Assembly: GCA_036939355.1 (NCBI GenBank)
Contig: JALLAP010000094.1
Coordinates: 1-24,291, forward strand
Source of the DNA: Thalassiosira profunda
Lineage: Eukaryota; Bacillariophyta; Thalassiosirophyceae; Thalassiosirales; Thalassiosiraceae
Length of the DNA: 24,291 nucleotides
Direction of reading: 5' to 3'
Shown: piece by piece, positions 8,964-17,051 of the stretch
How the letters are laid out: every line of letters starts with the position of its first letter
Position numbering within the stretch: the first letter of the stretch is position 1
Position numbers and translations under genes: made by a program
The notes under the pieces: model-generated
Databases searched by the model: none
Seen by the model: only the letters and a program-made list of their open reading frames with translations
Told to the model about the DNA's origin: nothing

Positions 8964-9576
8964 GGCTTGTTGCGGGGAGGGATGGGCGAGAGGGGGCGAC
9001 AACGAGTATGAGCCTATGAGTGCGCCTCTTCCCTCTTCGCCTGTTTTTGAGAACGCCTATTGTTGTTGCTTTGGTTTTGGTTTTCTTCTTTGGCTCCCAG
9101 GGCTCTTACTTACTGTGTAAAGGTCGGGGTCGGCGCCTTCTACAGTAAACACATCCTCAACACCGTGGCATCCTGAGCTCTGAATAGCACCGGCCTATGG
9201 AGAGCTGGAAATCTGGGTAAATGGTTGGGCATGGAAGGGCCGTGCCATCGATGAGTGGCTGACTTAAAGTCGAGCTCGCTGTGGCCTCACAGAATGGGGG
9301 GTGAAAGCGAGGGAATTCTGTGGGACAGACTCGAAAATTTTGTCCTAAATGAGTACCTGGGAATGAAAAGAATACCATATCTGGGACCAAGCCGTAAAAA
9401 TTCAGACAAGAGGCTTTCGCTTAGATACGTACATACGTAGGTATCTCTACAAAATTTCGCGGGTTGTCTTTTTTGCTTTGACAAAAGCAAGCAAGGGGAT
9501 TTCTCCACAGCCCGAGCGCGAGGAGATGGAGACGGGTGTCGCCCCCGCCGGAGGAGGAGGCGAAGGCCCCCGGAGC
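8964..9576. other. Intergenic region upstream of Nup93, up to the MITE
   Basis: The first part should be the promoter and 5' UTR of Nup93 (minus strand), with a T-rich stretch at 9040-9115. The rest is AT-richer with no supported gene. An imperfect dyad around 9422-9446 (GATACGTACATACGTAGG) and the 8-bp target duplication CCCGGAGC (9569-9576) are the only structures I see. Confidence 0.4.
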
Positions 9577-9799
9577 TAGGCTTGGGCGCATAGGGGGCGC
9601 GGGGGCACGCCCCCGGAATGGGGGCCAGCCAGAGGCTGATTTTGGGCCGAAATCGGGCCATTTTGGCCCATTTGGGTCCCGTTTTGGGACCTTTGTACTA
9701 GTTCCTACCGTAGAAAACTGAGCCCCCGGAATTGGCCTGGCCCCCGGGGGGCAGAGCCCCCGGAATGGCCGACATCCGCCCCCTATGCGCCCAAGCCTA
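9577..9799. mobile_element. MITE-like element, 223 bp, 23-bp TIRs and 8-bp target duplication
   Basis: The left end begins TAGGCTTGGGCGCATAGG and runs 9577-9599. Its exact 23-base reverse complement is at 9777-9799. Immediately outside lie identical 8-bp direct repeats CCCGGAGC at 9569-9576 and 9800-9807. Perfect TIRs beginning with TAG plus an 8-bp duplication are typical of hAT-type non-autonomous elements. The interior is too short to code, and contains CCCCCGGAAT three times and a long G-run/C-run foldback (9600-9625, 9741-9765). The perfect arms suggest a recent insertion. Assignment to hAT rests only on the duplication length and end bases. Confidence 0.85.
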
Positions 9800-9807
9800 C
9801 CCGGAGC

Positions 9808-10713
9808 CATCACTGCCAACCCTCTCATTCCTCGTCGGCGTCAGGCCTCGCGCCCTCGTTAGCCGCGGCTTCGGCCGCGGCGGCGGCGGGCACTGGCCAG
9901 GGCGGCAACTGCTCCTCCAATGACGCTGTCAGCCATGCATGGGTGGGGAGTGGTAATTATTATCCGCCCTGCGGATCCGGCGATCCATCAGATGGCGTGG
10001 TTCGTCCTCCCGCGCATTCGTTCCCCCAATCCCCCGCCCATTTTCCGGGTGGCGTGAACAGCGGGGGTGTGGCCTATTCCTCCCCCAATAATTTTGGGGG
10101 GGATGGGAATAAGAGGAAGAGGAAGTGGTGTGCTCGTAATGCAGCGTCGCCCCCTCCGGGGTATCCGGCGCCCACGACCCCGCAGCCGCTGAAGTCCGCT
10201 GCTGTCCAAGATGCGCCCACCGCGTCCAACAGGGGGCCGCTGTCTCCCAGAAAGACGCCGCACAACAATTCCCTCTCACCCACTGCCGGCGCGTCAAAAC
10301 CACGGCCGCGTCATCGCAGTAACCGGCGGCGTCGGGCGGGCGCAGACGGGGCTGCCGCTGTCGGCGGGGGTGCCGCGGCCCGACAAGAGGGAGGCGCAGG
10401 GGAATCAACACATCGGAAATGCCACCGAAGAACCGACGGAAAAGCGAGGGCACTCGCGAGCGATGGCAGCTCGTCGTCGCGTCCAACTGATGGCAGCGCG
10501 CCGTCGCGTCCAACGAGGGACGATGCGCAGTCCGATCCATCGGCCACCGGGCCGGGTACGGCCGTCAACGCCGCCTCCGCCGCGGGCATCGGCGTCGCCT
10601 CGACGGAGGAGGAGCGGGATGGAGGACTGGGTGGGGAGGAGTTCAACAATGGCGTCCAGCGGAAGACGCCCCCAGAGCTCCTCGGAGCGGGGCGTGGCAC
10701 TGGCGCCGGGACA
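9808..10713 (+). other. ATG-less low-complexity open frame upstream of the zinc-finger-like gene
   Basis: The frame of the downstream gene stays open from 9640, through the right half of the MITE and this stretch, to the first ATG at 10714, with no ATG anywhere. The translation is Gly/Ala/Ser/Pro/Arg-rich (for example NKRKRKW, RSNRRRR) with no domain. Other frames here are also long because GC is high, so openness alone is weak evidence. It could be an N-terminal disordered region joined to an unseen start by an intron, or simply promoter and 5' UTR. A GTG at 9943 should not be taken as a start in a eukaryote. Confidence 0.4.
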
Positions 10714-12801
10714 ATGGACCTCGACGGTGACGACGAGAACGGGTTCGAGCGCGGCTCTGAATCTCAGGCAGAGATCGATTGGATCCTCGAGGAATGTGGT
10801 CTAGAATTGGACGAGTCCCCCTCCGACGGAGTCGACCCGGCACCCCCGGCACCCACGCGGGATGGCAAATCCGAGGACGATTCGATCAAGTATCTACTGA
10901 GCATCACCCGCGAATGCCTCGACGACGCGCACATCACCGACCCCGCCCTGCGTTCCGCTATCGAATACACCGTCACGACACTTGCGTCCTCTGGACATTT
11001 CTTGGGGGAGCACTGGAAGGAGTCGATCGAAATCTACATCGACATGAAGAGGAAGGCAGAAGAAGGGAAGCATCTCAGTCCAGCGGAAGTGGACGCACTG
11101 GAAGACAAACTCAACGAGCGCCGAGAGCGCCTGATAAAGTGGCTGAAGGACAACCTTCCGGAGGAGTACCACAGCAGCATCAATGTCGGGCACCGGCACA
11201 CGAAGATTGCTCGTGGGCGATTGCTCCTCCATTTCGCTCCAGAGGGAACCGTGTCCAGCGATGGGCATTGCATGCCCGACGACCAGTGCTGCGTCAGGAT
11301 GGGAGGGGAAACGTGGTGGAGGTATCTCCTCAGCAAATTGTTCGACGAGCACGACGAAAAAAGCTTCTTCCATTTGTTTCCGATGCATGATCTGATCTCT
11401 GTGGCCATCCGCAAGGGGACACAGTCAGAGCTGAATGGCCAATGCGACAAGATTGCCTTGCACCTCGGGATCACCAGAACGCAGTTTTACGGACTCAGCG
11501 TGATCACGCTTGTCGACAGCTGCAGTCTCAACGTCGCCCAAGGCAAAGGTCCGTTGGCAGTGCTCGTTGCCTCTGCCCCTGCGGCGAAAGTTCTTTTCCG
11601 CGAATCCGGACCGGAGAGCTACACCGTGGCGAGGAAGTCTGCAGGCGCCAACACGCGACGCGGCCTCCATCCGGAGATGTGGTACCGGGGCGGCAACAAG
11701 TCTCTGATTCTGTTTCCTGGGCCCGTGCGCGAAGCGATCAACGCCAACATGATATTCATGCTTGGTGAGCTGACTCATCTGCGGGAGAAAGTTGCTGAGC
11801 TCAACTTTGACATGATGGGCGACTTTGGAGGCGAGTGGAAAGAGAGCGACATCCAGTTGGGACTCCTCAACGCTCTTGCAAAGGTTGCGGCCAACCACAA
11901 TTTGCTGGCGATGTCTGGGGAGGATCTGGCCGTTGCTTTGACCAGTGGGCGTCTCAATGAGACCTTGGGCGAGGACACCGTTGCTCTGTTTCTGGCGCAG
12001 ATCGATCTGCATGGGCCACCGGATTTCATGGGGCTTCTGCGCAAGTTTCGGGCCGGACATGAGTACAGCGGAGAGCTGAGCAAACTCGCCGGCCAAATGT
12101 ACAATGGAGAGCTTCAGTCCGACGAGTTCGTGTCTGCCGTGACCAGTGTTGCAACGAGCAGAGAGAAGCCTCTCCGCGTGGTGATGCAGAGGGTGTTGAA
12201 TAGGGTTCATGGCCACCTGGTATGCTCAAAATGCTTGTTCGACCAAAAGGACCAAGATGCAATTGATTCCATGCGAGCGAAGCCCAATATGGAGGAGGAG
12301 TTGTGGCGGCTAATCAAACGTCGTTTGGAGCGACGGGCGACGAAGGCGGAGGAGGAACGGGCGAGGAAAGCGGCGGAGAAGGAGGAGGAACGGGCAAGGG
12401 TAGCGGCGTACAAGGAGGGCGTCTGGGCTCCATTCCCGCAGGGCGTCATCCAATGTGGCTGGGCATCCTGGACCAGCCATCGGACAATCTGGTCCACCCT
12501 CATCCCGACGAAGGATACCGCCCAGCTAGCGTATTATGCACGTGGGTTCGCGCGGAAGTACCCGGAGGAGATGAAAAGGCTGGTGGCGGCACACGAGGCG
12601 CAAAAGGAGTCGGCTGTGCAGGATGAACGACGTCAGCGGGCTCCTCGGAAGTGGCGGTGCGATGTCTGCAAGGAGGTCGTTTTCGACACATATGACAAGG
12701 CAGTAGCCCACGAGGCTAAATGCACTGGGCCGTCGTCGACGGTGGCACCCTTTGATATGGCACTGGATGAAACAACCAGCGAGCCCATTTTGTGGCCCTA
12801 A
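10714..12801 (+). CDS. Unrecognised protein with C-terminal C2HC zinc-finger-like motif
   Basis: A protein of 695 residues from the first ATG (context gggacaATGg, A at -3 and G at +4). I do not recognise the main body. Residues 1-50 are acidic (MDLDGDDENG). A predominantly helical, non-repetitive region follows to about 525, including a CSKC pair at 504-507. A strongly charged helix rich in EER/KAA (about 527-570) precedes it toward the end. The end holds C649-x2-C652-x13-H666-x3-C670 within WRCDVCKEVVFDTYDKAVAHE, a C2HC finger-like motif of a kind I recall as common in diatom proteins of unknown role. A nucleic-acid or protein-binding role is a guess. There is no signal peptide or membrane helix. 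Coding may extend upstream, because the frame is open back to 9640 without an ATG. The stop codon at 12799-12801 is clear. Confidence 0.75.
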   Translation: MDLDGDDENGFERGSESQAEIDWILEECGLELDESPSDGVDPAPPAPTRDGKSEDDSIKYLLSITRECLDDAHITDPALRSAIEYTVTTLASSGHFLGEHWKESIEIYIDMKRKAEEGKHLSPAEVDALEDKLNERRERLIKWLKDNLPEEYHSSINVGHRHTKIARGRLLLHFAPEGTVSSDGHCMPDDQCCVRMGGETWWRYLLSKLFDEHDEKSFFHLFPMHDLISVAIRKGTQSELNGQCDKIALHLGITRTQFYGLSVITLVDSCSLNVAQGKGPLAVLVASAPAAKVLFRESGPESYTVARKSAGANTRRGLHPEMWYRGGNKSLILFPGPVREAINANMIFMLGELTHLREKVAELNFDMMGDFGGEWKESDIQLGLLNALAKVAANHNLLAMSGEDLAVALTSGRLNETLGEDTVALFLAQIDLHGPPDFMGLLRKFRAGHEYSGELSKLAGQMYNGELQSDEFVSAVTSVATSREKPLRVVMQRVLNRVHGHLVCSKCLFDQKDQDAIDSMRAKPNMEEELWRLIKRRLERRATKAEEERARKAAEKEEERARVAAYKEGVWAPFPQGVIQCGWASWTSHRTIWSTLIPTKDTAQLAYYARGFARKYPEEMKRLVAAHEAQKESAVQDERRQRAPRKWRCDVCKEVVFDTYDKAVAHEAKCTGPSSTVAPFDMALDETTSEPILWP

Positions 12802-13247
12802 TCTGCCCTAATATTTCAGTTGAGCCGAGTTGTGTTGATGCAGTCGGTCCTTAAGTACAATACGTGCTCGCTCGTTTCCGTTCGAGAGGCTGGTCTGCGC
12901 CCCTTTGCGCCCGCCTCCTCCTGCCGCTCAAAAACCAAGCCCTCTTGCACCATGAAGACCTCGCCGTCCACGGCCGGGGTTCTCCTGGTCAGAGGGTGCC
13001 GGTGTGGAGCTTGAGGTATCGTAGTATGGATGAAAGGGCAAGGAGAGAAGAATGGTGAACAAGAAAGCCCGGAGAGAAAAGGCGATATCGTACACACAGC
13101 GGAAGAGCGGAAGAACGGAATAAGGGTTGGAGTAATAGATGGAGTATCTTATTCACTTCAGAGTCGAATGGCCGGCCGATGGAAAGTTTCGTATCAACAA
13201 TAATAATATCCAGCAAACAACTCCATCCAATCTTCTCGGTTCATAAC
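12802..13247. other. Convergent intergenic region
   Basis: This lies between the stop codons of two converging genes and should hold both 3' UTRs. Purine-rich sequence runs from 13020 to 13145 (GGAGAGAAG, GGAGAGAAAAGG). I see no gene, strong hairpin or RNA gene. Confidence 0.4.
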
Positions 13248-14774
13248 TCAATGACTAAGGCTGGCTTGTCTCAACAGGCACGTCGAATAGGACTCGCAGG
13301 CCTCTTTCTTGACCAGGCGCAGCCCGATGGCGCTGTCCTCGAACTGCACGTAGAAACACCCGCTCAACTCGTCGTAGGATTTCACGTCCCCGATTTTCCC
13401 GTTAAGATGAGCCTCGTGCTTCAATCCCCGGCATACGACAGGGTTGCCCAAGCCAACTCCACATTTGCATGCAGTTGAGTGGCTAACGCGGTCAACGGGG
13501 ACGGAGATCGTGGACTCAGAGTCGACGCTCCTCGGCTCTGAAATAGGACCCCGCACGACACACTTCTCTCGGCCCTCGCTCTCATTATATCTCAACGCCT
13601 GAAAGAGACCCAAACTGCCACCAGAGCTATCACAGACCTCAACGTACCGCGCTTTGGTAAAATGGAGCGCTTCTTCCACATCCTTGGTGAGAATGTGATG
13701 AGGGCCATGAACCCGCTTGCACGCGGTGACTAGCCCTATCAAGAACCTTTCAGCCTCGATCTTTCGATTTGTTCGACGGAGGTAAAAGGACAACGGTATA
13801 CCAGAACGCATTGCTTCAGCCGATGCCCCTCCGTACGTTGAAACTTTTTGCTCGTGAATCTTTGTTTTCGCCTTTACCAGATCCTCGAAACGTTCAGGGC
13901 TAGTATCTCCTCCAAACTGCACATCGAGATAGACAATATTGGACACCACCGTCTCAACCTCATGCTGGATGCCGAGGTCTCTGTAAATATCTCTGGACTT
14001 TTCCAGGCACGTCTTGGCTGCAAGTACGACGCTTCGACTAGGAGTTGGCTTCGCATTCTCAATGGTAGCCAGTGCCAAGGCGTTGTATGCACATGCTTCA
14101 ATTGCAAGGACTGGCCGTGGTAATGGCGCGGGAAAGATCCCTCCCCTCGCTTCGCCAACTATAGATATCATCCTGTCAGCCACCTGTGAAGCCTCCGCGT
14201 ACTTGCGTTGCATCACCATAACTTCGAGCTTTACGTGGAGTGCCTTGGCAAGCTTTCCCTTATCGTCTGAGTGCACTTCCTCGGCGCGAGCCACGCATTC
14301 AGCTGCCACGTCAAAAGCCAGCTCACCACGATAGTTTTGGCGGCAGCAATGGCAATTTTTCCAGTGATTCCCCACGCCGCCGGGATCTGCCTTCTGCTTT
14401 ACGTAATTGACGATGCAATCGAAATGGGCGAAGCCCGAGCTTCCCCGGCACGAGCAGTCGCGCCGGAGGGGCTTTCCGGACTCGTCCGGCCCATCTGCCA
14501 GGCACAGCCAGCACACTGGGTTGTCGGAAGGTGGCGACGGTGCAGGTGCGCCATCCTGTTGCTCTCGTTTTTCGTCGGATGGGTCAAGTTGCTCACACTG
14601 TTCGTCAGCCGAAGACATCAAAGCAAGGAATGCTTGTTTGGAGGCCAACGAGGCGAAGCGCTTCGGCTCCCCCTCGATGCGGCGGCGAGGTTCGTCGTTT
14701 GAAGACATTGCGAGGCGATGGGGTGCTTGGGAGCCAACGTGGAAAGTCCTCCTCTTGCCGAGGCAAAAGGTCAT
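13248..14774 (-). CDS. RING-CH (RINGv) zinc-finger protein with helical repeat region
   Basis: A single-exon protein of 508 residues. The ATG at 14774 is used; the ATG at 14708 (MSSNDEPRRR) is a real alternative. The C4HC3 finger is C88-x2-C91, C107-x-C109, H117-x2-C120, C141-x2-C144, set in CWLCLADGPDESGKPLRRD and GSSGFAHFDCIVNYVKQK. In MARCH-type E3 ligases this fold recruits E2 enzymes, but there are no membrane helices here, unlike most MARCH proteins. The middle (about 155-400) is helical with TPR-like spacing (QRKYAEASQVADRMI, ACAYNALALATIENA). The C-terminus carries HLNGKIGDVKSYDELSG and FYVQFEDSAIGLRLVKKE, a small beta module I recall beside zinc fingers in diatom multigene families. 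Ubiquitin-ligase activity and substrate are unproven. Confidence 0.85.
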   Translation of the reverse strand: MTFCLGKRRTFHVGSQAPHRLAMSSNDEPRRRIEGEPKRFASLASKQAFLALMSSADEQCEQLDPSDEKREQQDGAPAPSPPSDNPVCWLCLADGPDESGKPLRRDCSCRGSSGFAHFDCIVNYVKQKADPGGVGNHWKNCHCCRQNYRGELAFDVAAECVARAEEVHSDDKGKLAKALHVKLEVMVMQRKYAEASQVADRMISIVGEARGGIFPAPLPRPVLAIEACAYNALALATIENAKPTPSRSVVLAAKTCLEKSRDIYRDLGIQHEVETVVSNIVYLDVQFGGDTSPERFEDLVKAKTKIHEQKVSTYGGASAEAMRSGIPLSFYLRRTNRKIEAERFLIGLVTACKRVHGPHHILTKDVEEALHFTKARYVEVCDSSGGSLGLFQALRYNESEGREKCVVRGPISEPRSVDSESTISVPVDRVSHSTACKCGVGLGNPVVCRGLKHEAHLNGKIGDVKSYDELSGCFYVQFEDSAIGLRLVKKEACESYSTCLLRQASLSH

Positions 14775-15212
14775 GGTCGGTTTACATCAGGGCGCCCGGC
14801 GCCCGTTCGAACCCATACCACTACAATAGTGTTCGTCGGACGCCTTTCGCCACGCCATTTCGACGTCGGCGCACGCATAAGTGACCTCAGCCCACCCACC
14901 CAGCAGGGGCAACGGGCCGACGCTCAAGCCCCCATGCCCACACGTGCACCGTCGCCATTGTGCTAGCGCCCACAATACGCCCAGCCCCCCATCGGGGGCT
15001 ACAGGCCGACGCTCATCGCCCAGTGCCCGCACATCACCGTCCGCACCGTCCGCTTGTCCTCGCGCCGCCGCAGCCCTCCGGCGCGCGTCGGCCTCGGCAA
15101 TCTGCAATCTCAAGCACAGTCCGTGCGTGAGTTTCTCTTTCCCGTCAATCCATTTTATTCCGTGGTGGTGCTTGCTTTTCTCTCACGCACTGTCGTCGGC
15201 GGCGCTGCAGAG
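14775..15212. promoter_or_regulatory. Divergent intergenic region with putative 5' UTR intron
   Basis: It separates the RING-CH gene (minus) from the Nudix fusion gene (plus), so it should contain both promoters. GTGAGT at 15127 and GCTGCAG ending at 15210 would make an 84-base intron directly before the ATG at 15213, leaving exon sequence before 15127 as 5' UTR. A motif GCCGACGCTCA occurs at 14916 and 15004 within an 88-bp imperfect duplication. GGGCGCC-type palindromes sit at 14790-14805. A GTTCGAACCC near 14806 looks like a tRNA B box, but no clover-leaf folds around it. Confidence 0.4.
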
Positions 15213-16934
15213 ATGGCGGAGGGGGCATACCGCCACGCCCTGCCGGCGGAGCGCCTGGGAACCGGCCACCCGTCCCTCGAGTCCTTTGCCGAGGCGGTGG
15301 ATGGCCGACGCTCCCAACCCACCGACCCATCAGCTTCAGCGCCCACGGAATTTTCTCTGGTGGTTGTCCTCGCTCCCCCTCAAGATGACAACGATTGCAA
15401 TGGCAAGAGCAACATCCGCATCCTGCTCGGCAAAAAGCTCCGCGGCTTCGGCACGGGATTCTACAATTGCTTCGGGGGCAAGCTCGAGCAGTCTCGCGGA
15501 GAACACGATCATCCTGCATGGGGTGCAGTGCGCGAATTGCAGGAGGAGACGGGGATCGATGTGCCTCTTGCAGCGATGGAGGAGGGGTTGGTGGGCAACA
15601 TCCACTTCACCTTCGAGGATGCCGATGTCAACCGGGCGATGCGGGTGCATTTGTATTGCATCTGTATTGCACCATCGAGCAAAGATGATACGAAGCAACA
15701 ATTGCAACAATTCGCACAGCACACTCTAGTGCCGGTCGACCCATCAGAAATCAGGGGCTGCGACGAGATCGAACCGCGATGGTTCAATATCTACGACATA
15801 CCTCTATCACAGATGTTTGCCGATGATTCCGTGTGGCTCACGAAGCTTCTCGCGCATTATGGTTCGAGAGGCGGGAAGGATCCGCAAATGAAGTTCACGT
15901 TCGATGCGTGGTTCCACTTTCATCCCGGCGGCACCGAGACCAACTCGATCATGCACCACTACATGCAAATCAAAGACGACAGTCCCAAAGCTCCGAAACA
16001 CACTCTCGAGAAGCGACTCTTTCACGAATTACTCAGCAACCGTGTACAAAGTCCGAGCATCAAGGAGTTCAATGAAAATTGGGCAATGGTTAACGCCGTC
16101 AAATCCTTCCTGAAGGACAAAGAAGCTGGCGATGGCAGGATGGAGTATGTGCTGGACGTGGCCGGAGGGCACGGCGCCCTGGCCGCTCTGTTTCTCGTCC
16201 TCGTTCCAAGTTGCCGCGCTGCGGTTGTGATCGACCCGGCCGAATGCAAGAGCGGCAAGCGGGGCGTGCGCACAGCCTGGAGTAGCTTTTGGTCGAATTC
16301 AACAGCGCAGAGAAAGGAGCTGCGATATCGACACGAGTGCTTGCGCACTGGACTGAGAGATGAATTGGACCGCATACTGAAAGGCACAAAGAGGAAGAGC
16401 ACCAGCGTGACGGTTGTGGCCTGCCATGCATGCCAGCACTTGACGGACGAAACGCTGCAAATTGCGTCGGAGTACGGGGTCAATGTCGCGGTCCTTCCCT
16501 GCTGCCAAAAGGATCACGATGGATGGTGGAAAGGGTTAACACGCCGACTCGTATCATGCAGTGATAGTGGTAATGCATCTCTGCCAATCGGTACCATTAT
16601 GGACCTGTTAGCCGCTGGCAAGATGAAGGGCTGGCAGACGGGCTCGACCGCAGGCGTGCGGTATCAAGTCAAGATGAAGCTGATGAACGAGGAAATATCG
16701 CAACAGAACCGCATGATTCTTTGCAAGGCGGTGCCGAGAGACAAGATAGACGCAGAAAGGGAAGTGGCACACGAGAAGCTGACGCAAGCATATCGACGGG
16801 CACACTCGATACCAGGTGCAAACGGAAAGGGCTCGAAGTTCTTTGCTGTCGATTGGCATGTTCCCAGTTTATTGGTAGGCGCATGCTTTGGAGCGGCCGC
16901 AGCAGTCATAATATCACGATCGAAGATGCATTAA
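15213..16934 (+). CDS. Nudix hydrolase (MTH1-like) fused to a methyltransferase-like domain with C-terminal membrane anchor
   Basis: 573 residues from the first in-frame ATG; an upstream TTG frame (15054) is probably intron and UTR. Residues about 46-190 match MTH1/NUDT1: ILLGKKLRGFGTGFYNCFGG (ends at G89), RELQEETG (107-114), MRVHLYCICIA, EIEPRWFNIYDIPLSQMFADD. MTH1 enzymes clear oxidised purine nucleotides. The Nudix box is stretched: 17 residues lie between G89 and R107 instead of the usual 13, with D99 where Glu is expected relative to RE. Residues about 245-530 hold a Rossmann-like domain with VLDVAGGHGALA (314-325), VVACHACQHLTDETL around 402-416, and PCC (429-431). This pattern recalls the Methyltransf_32-type family (GSTCD, METTL25). 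Residues 550-567 form one hydrophobic helix followed by RSKMH, a tail anchor, suggesting the ER or mitochondrial outer membrane. The end is 117 bp from the converging SLC44 gene. Confidence 0.88.
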   Translation: MAEGAYRHALPAERLGTGHPSLESFAEAVDGRRSQPTDPSASAPTEFSLVVVLAPPQDDNDCNGKSNIRILLGKKLRGFGTGFYNCFGGKLEQSRGEHDHPAWGAVRELQEETGIDVPLAAMEEGLVGNIHFTFEDADVNRAMRVHLYCICIAPSSKDDTKQQLQQFAQHTLVPVDPSEIRGCDEIEPRWFNIYDIPLSQMFADDSVWLTKLLAHYGSRGGKDPQMKFTFDAWFHFHPGGTETNSIMHHYMQIKDDSPKAPKHTLEKRLFHELLSNRVQSPSIKEFNENWAMVNAVKSFLKDKEAGDGRMEYVLDVAGGHGALAALFLVLVPSCRAAVVIDPAECKSGKRGVRTAWSSFWSNSTAQRKELRYRHECLRTGLRDELDRILKGTKRKSTSVTVVACHACQHLTDETLQIASEYGVNVAVLPCCQKDHDGWWKGLTRRLVSCSDSGNASLPIGTIMDLLAAGKMKGWQTGSTAGVRYQVKMKLMNEEISQQNRMILCKAVPRDKIDAEREVAHEKLTQAYRRAHSIPGANGKGSKFFAVDWHVPSLLVGACFGAAAAVIISRSKMH

Positions 16935-17051
16935 AACGTTTCTATACCTTACCTACTTAACAATCATTCCACCTTCCTCGGCTGCCGCCGAACATCAATT
17001 CAGTACAAGAGCAACTTGCTCGCTTGACACACAAACAGCATCACCTCCTCT

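Noticed and set aside
7129..9120. Plus-strand open frame of 663 codons opposite Nup93
   Set aside because: It lies antisense to a clearly recognised nucleoporin in very GC-rich DNA, and its translation is Pro/Arg/Ser/Ala noise without a domain.
9422..9446. Dyad around TACGTACATACGTA
   Set aside because: The symmetry is imperfect and short, with no flanking duplication or gene relation.
9943..10713. GTG-initiated N-terminal extension of the zinc-finger-like protein
   Set aside because: Nuclear genes do not normally start at GTG, and several other frames in this stretch are equally open. It is kept only as a described open region.
14790..14835. Possible tRNA because of GTTCGAACCC
   Set aside because: The bases on either side do not form a T-stem on either strand, and no acceptor or anticodon arms can be drawn.
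15054..15212. TTG-initiated N-terminal extension of the Nudix fusion
   Set aside because: It has no ATG, and most of it is bounded by a GTGAGT donor and a GCTGCAG acceptor, so it is better explained as a 5' UTR intron.
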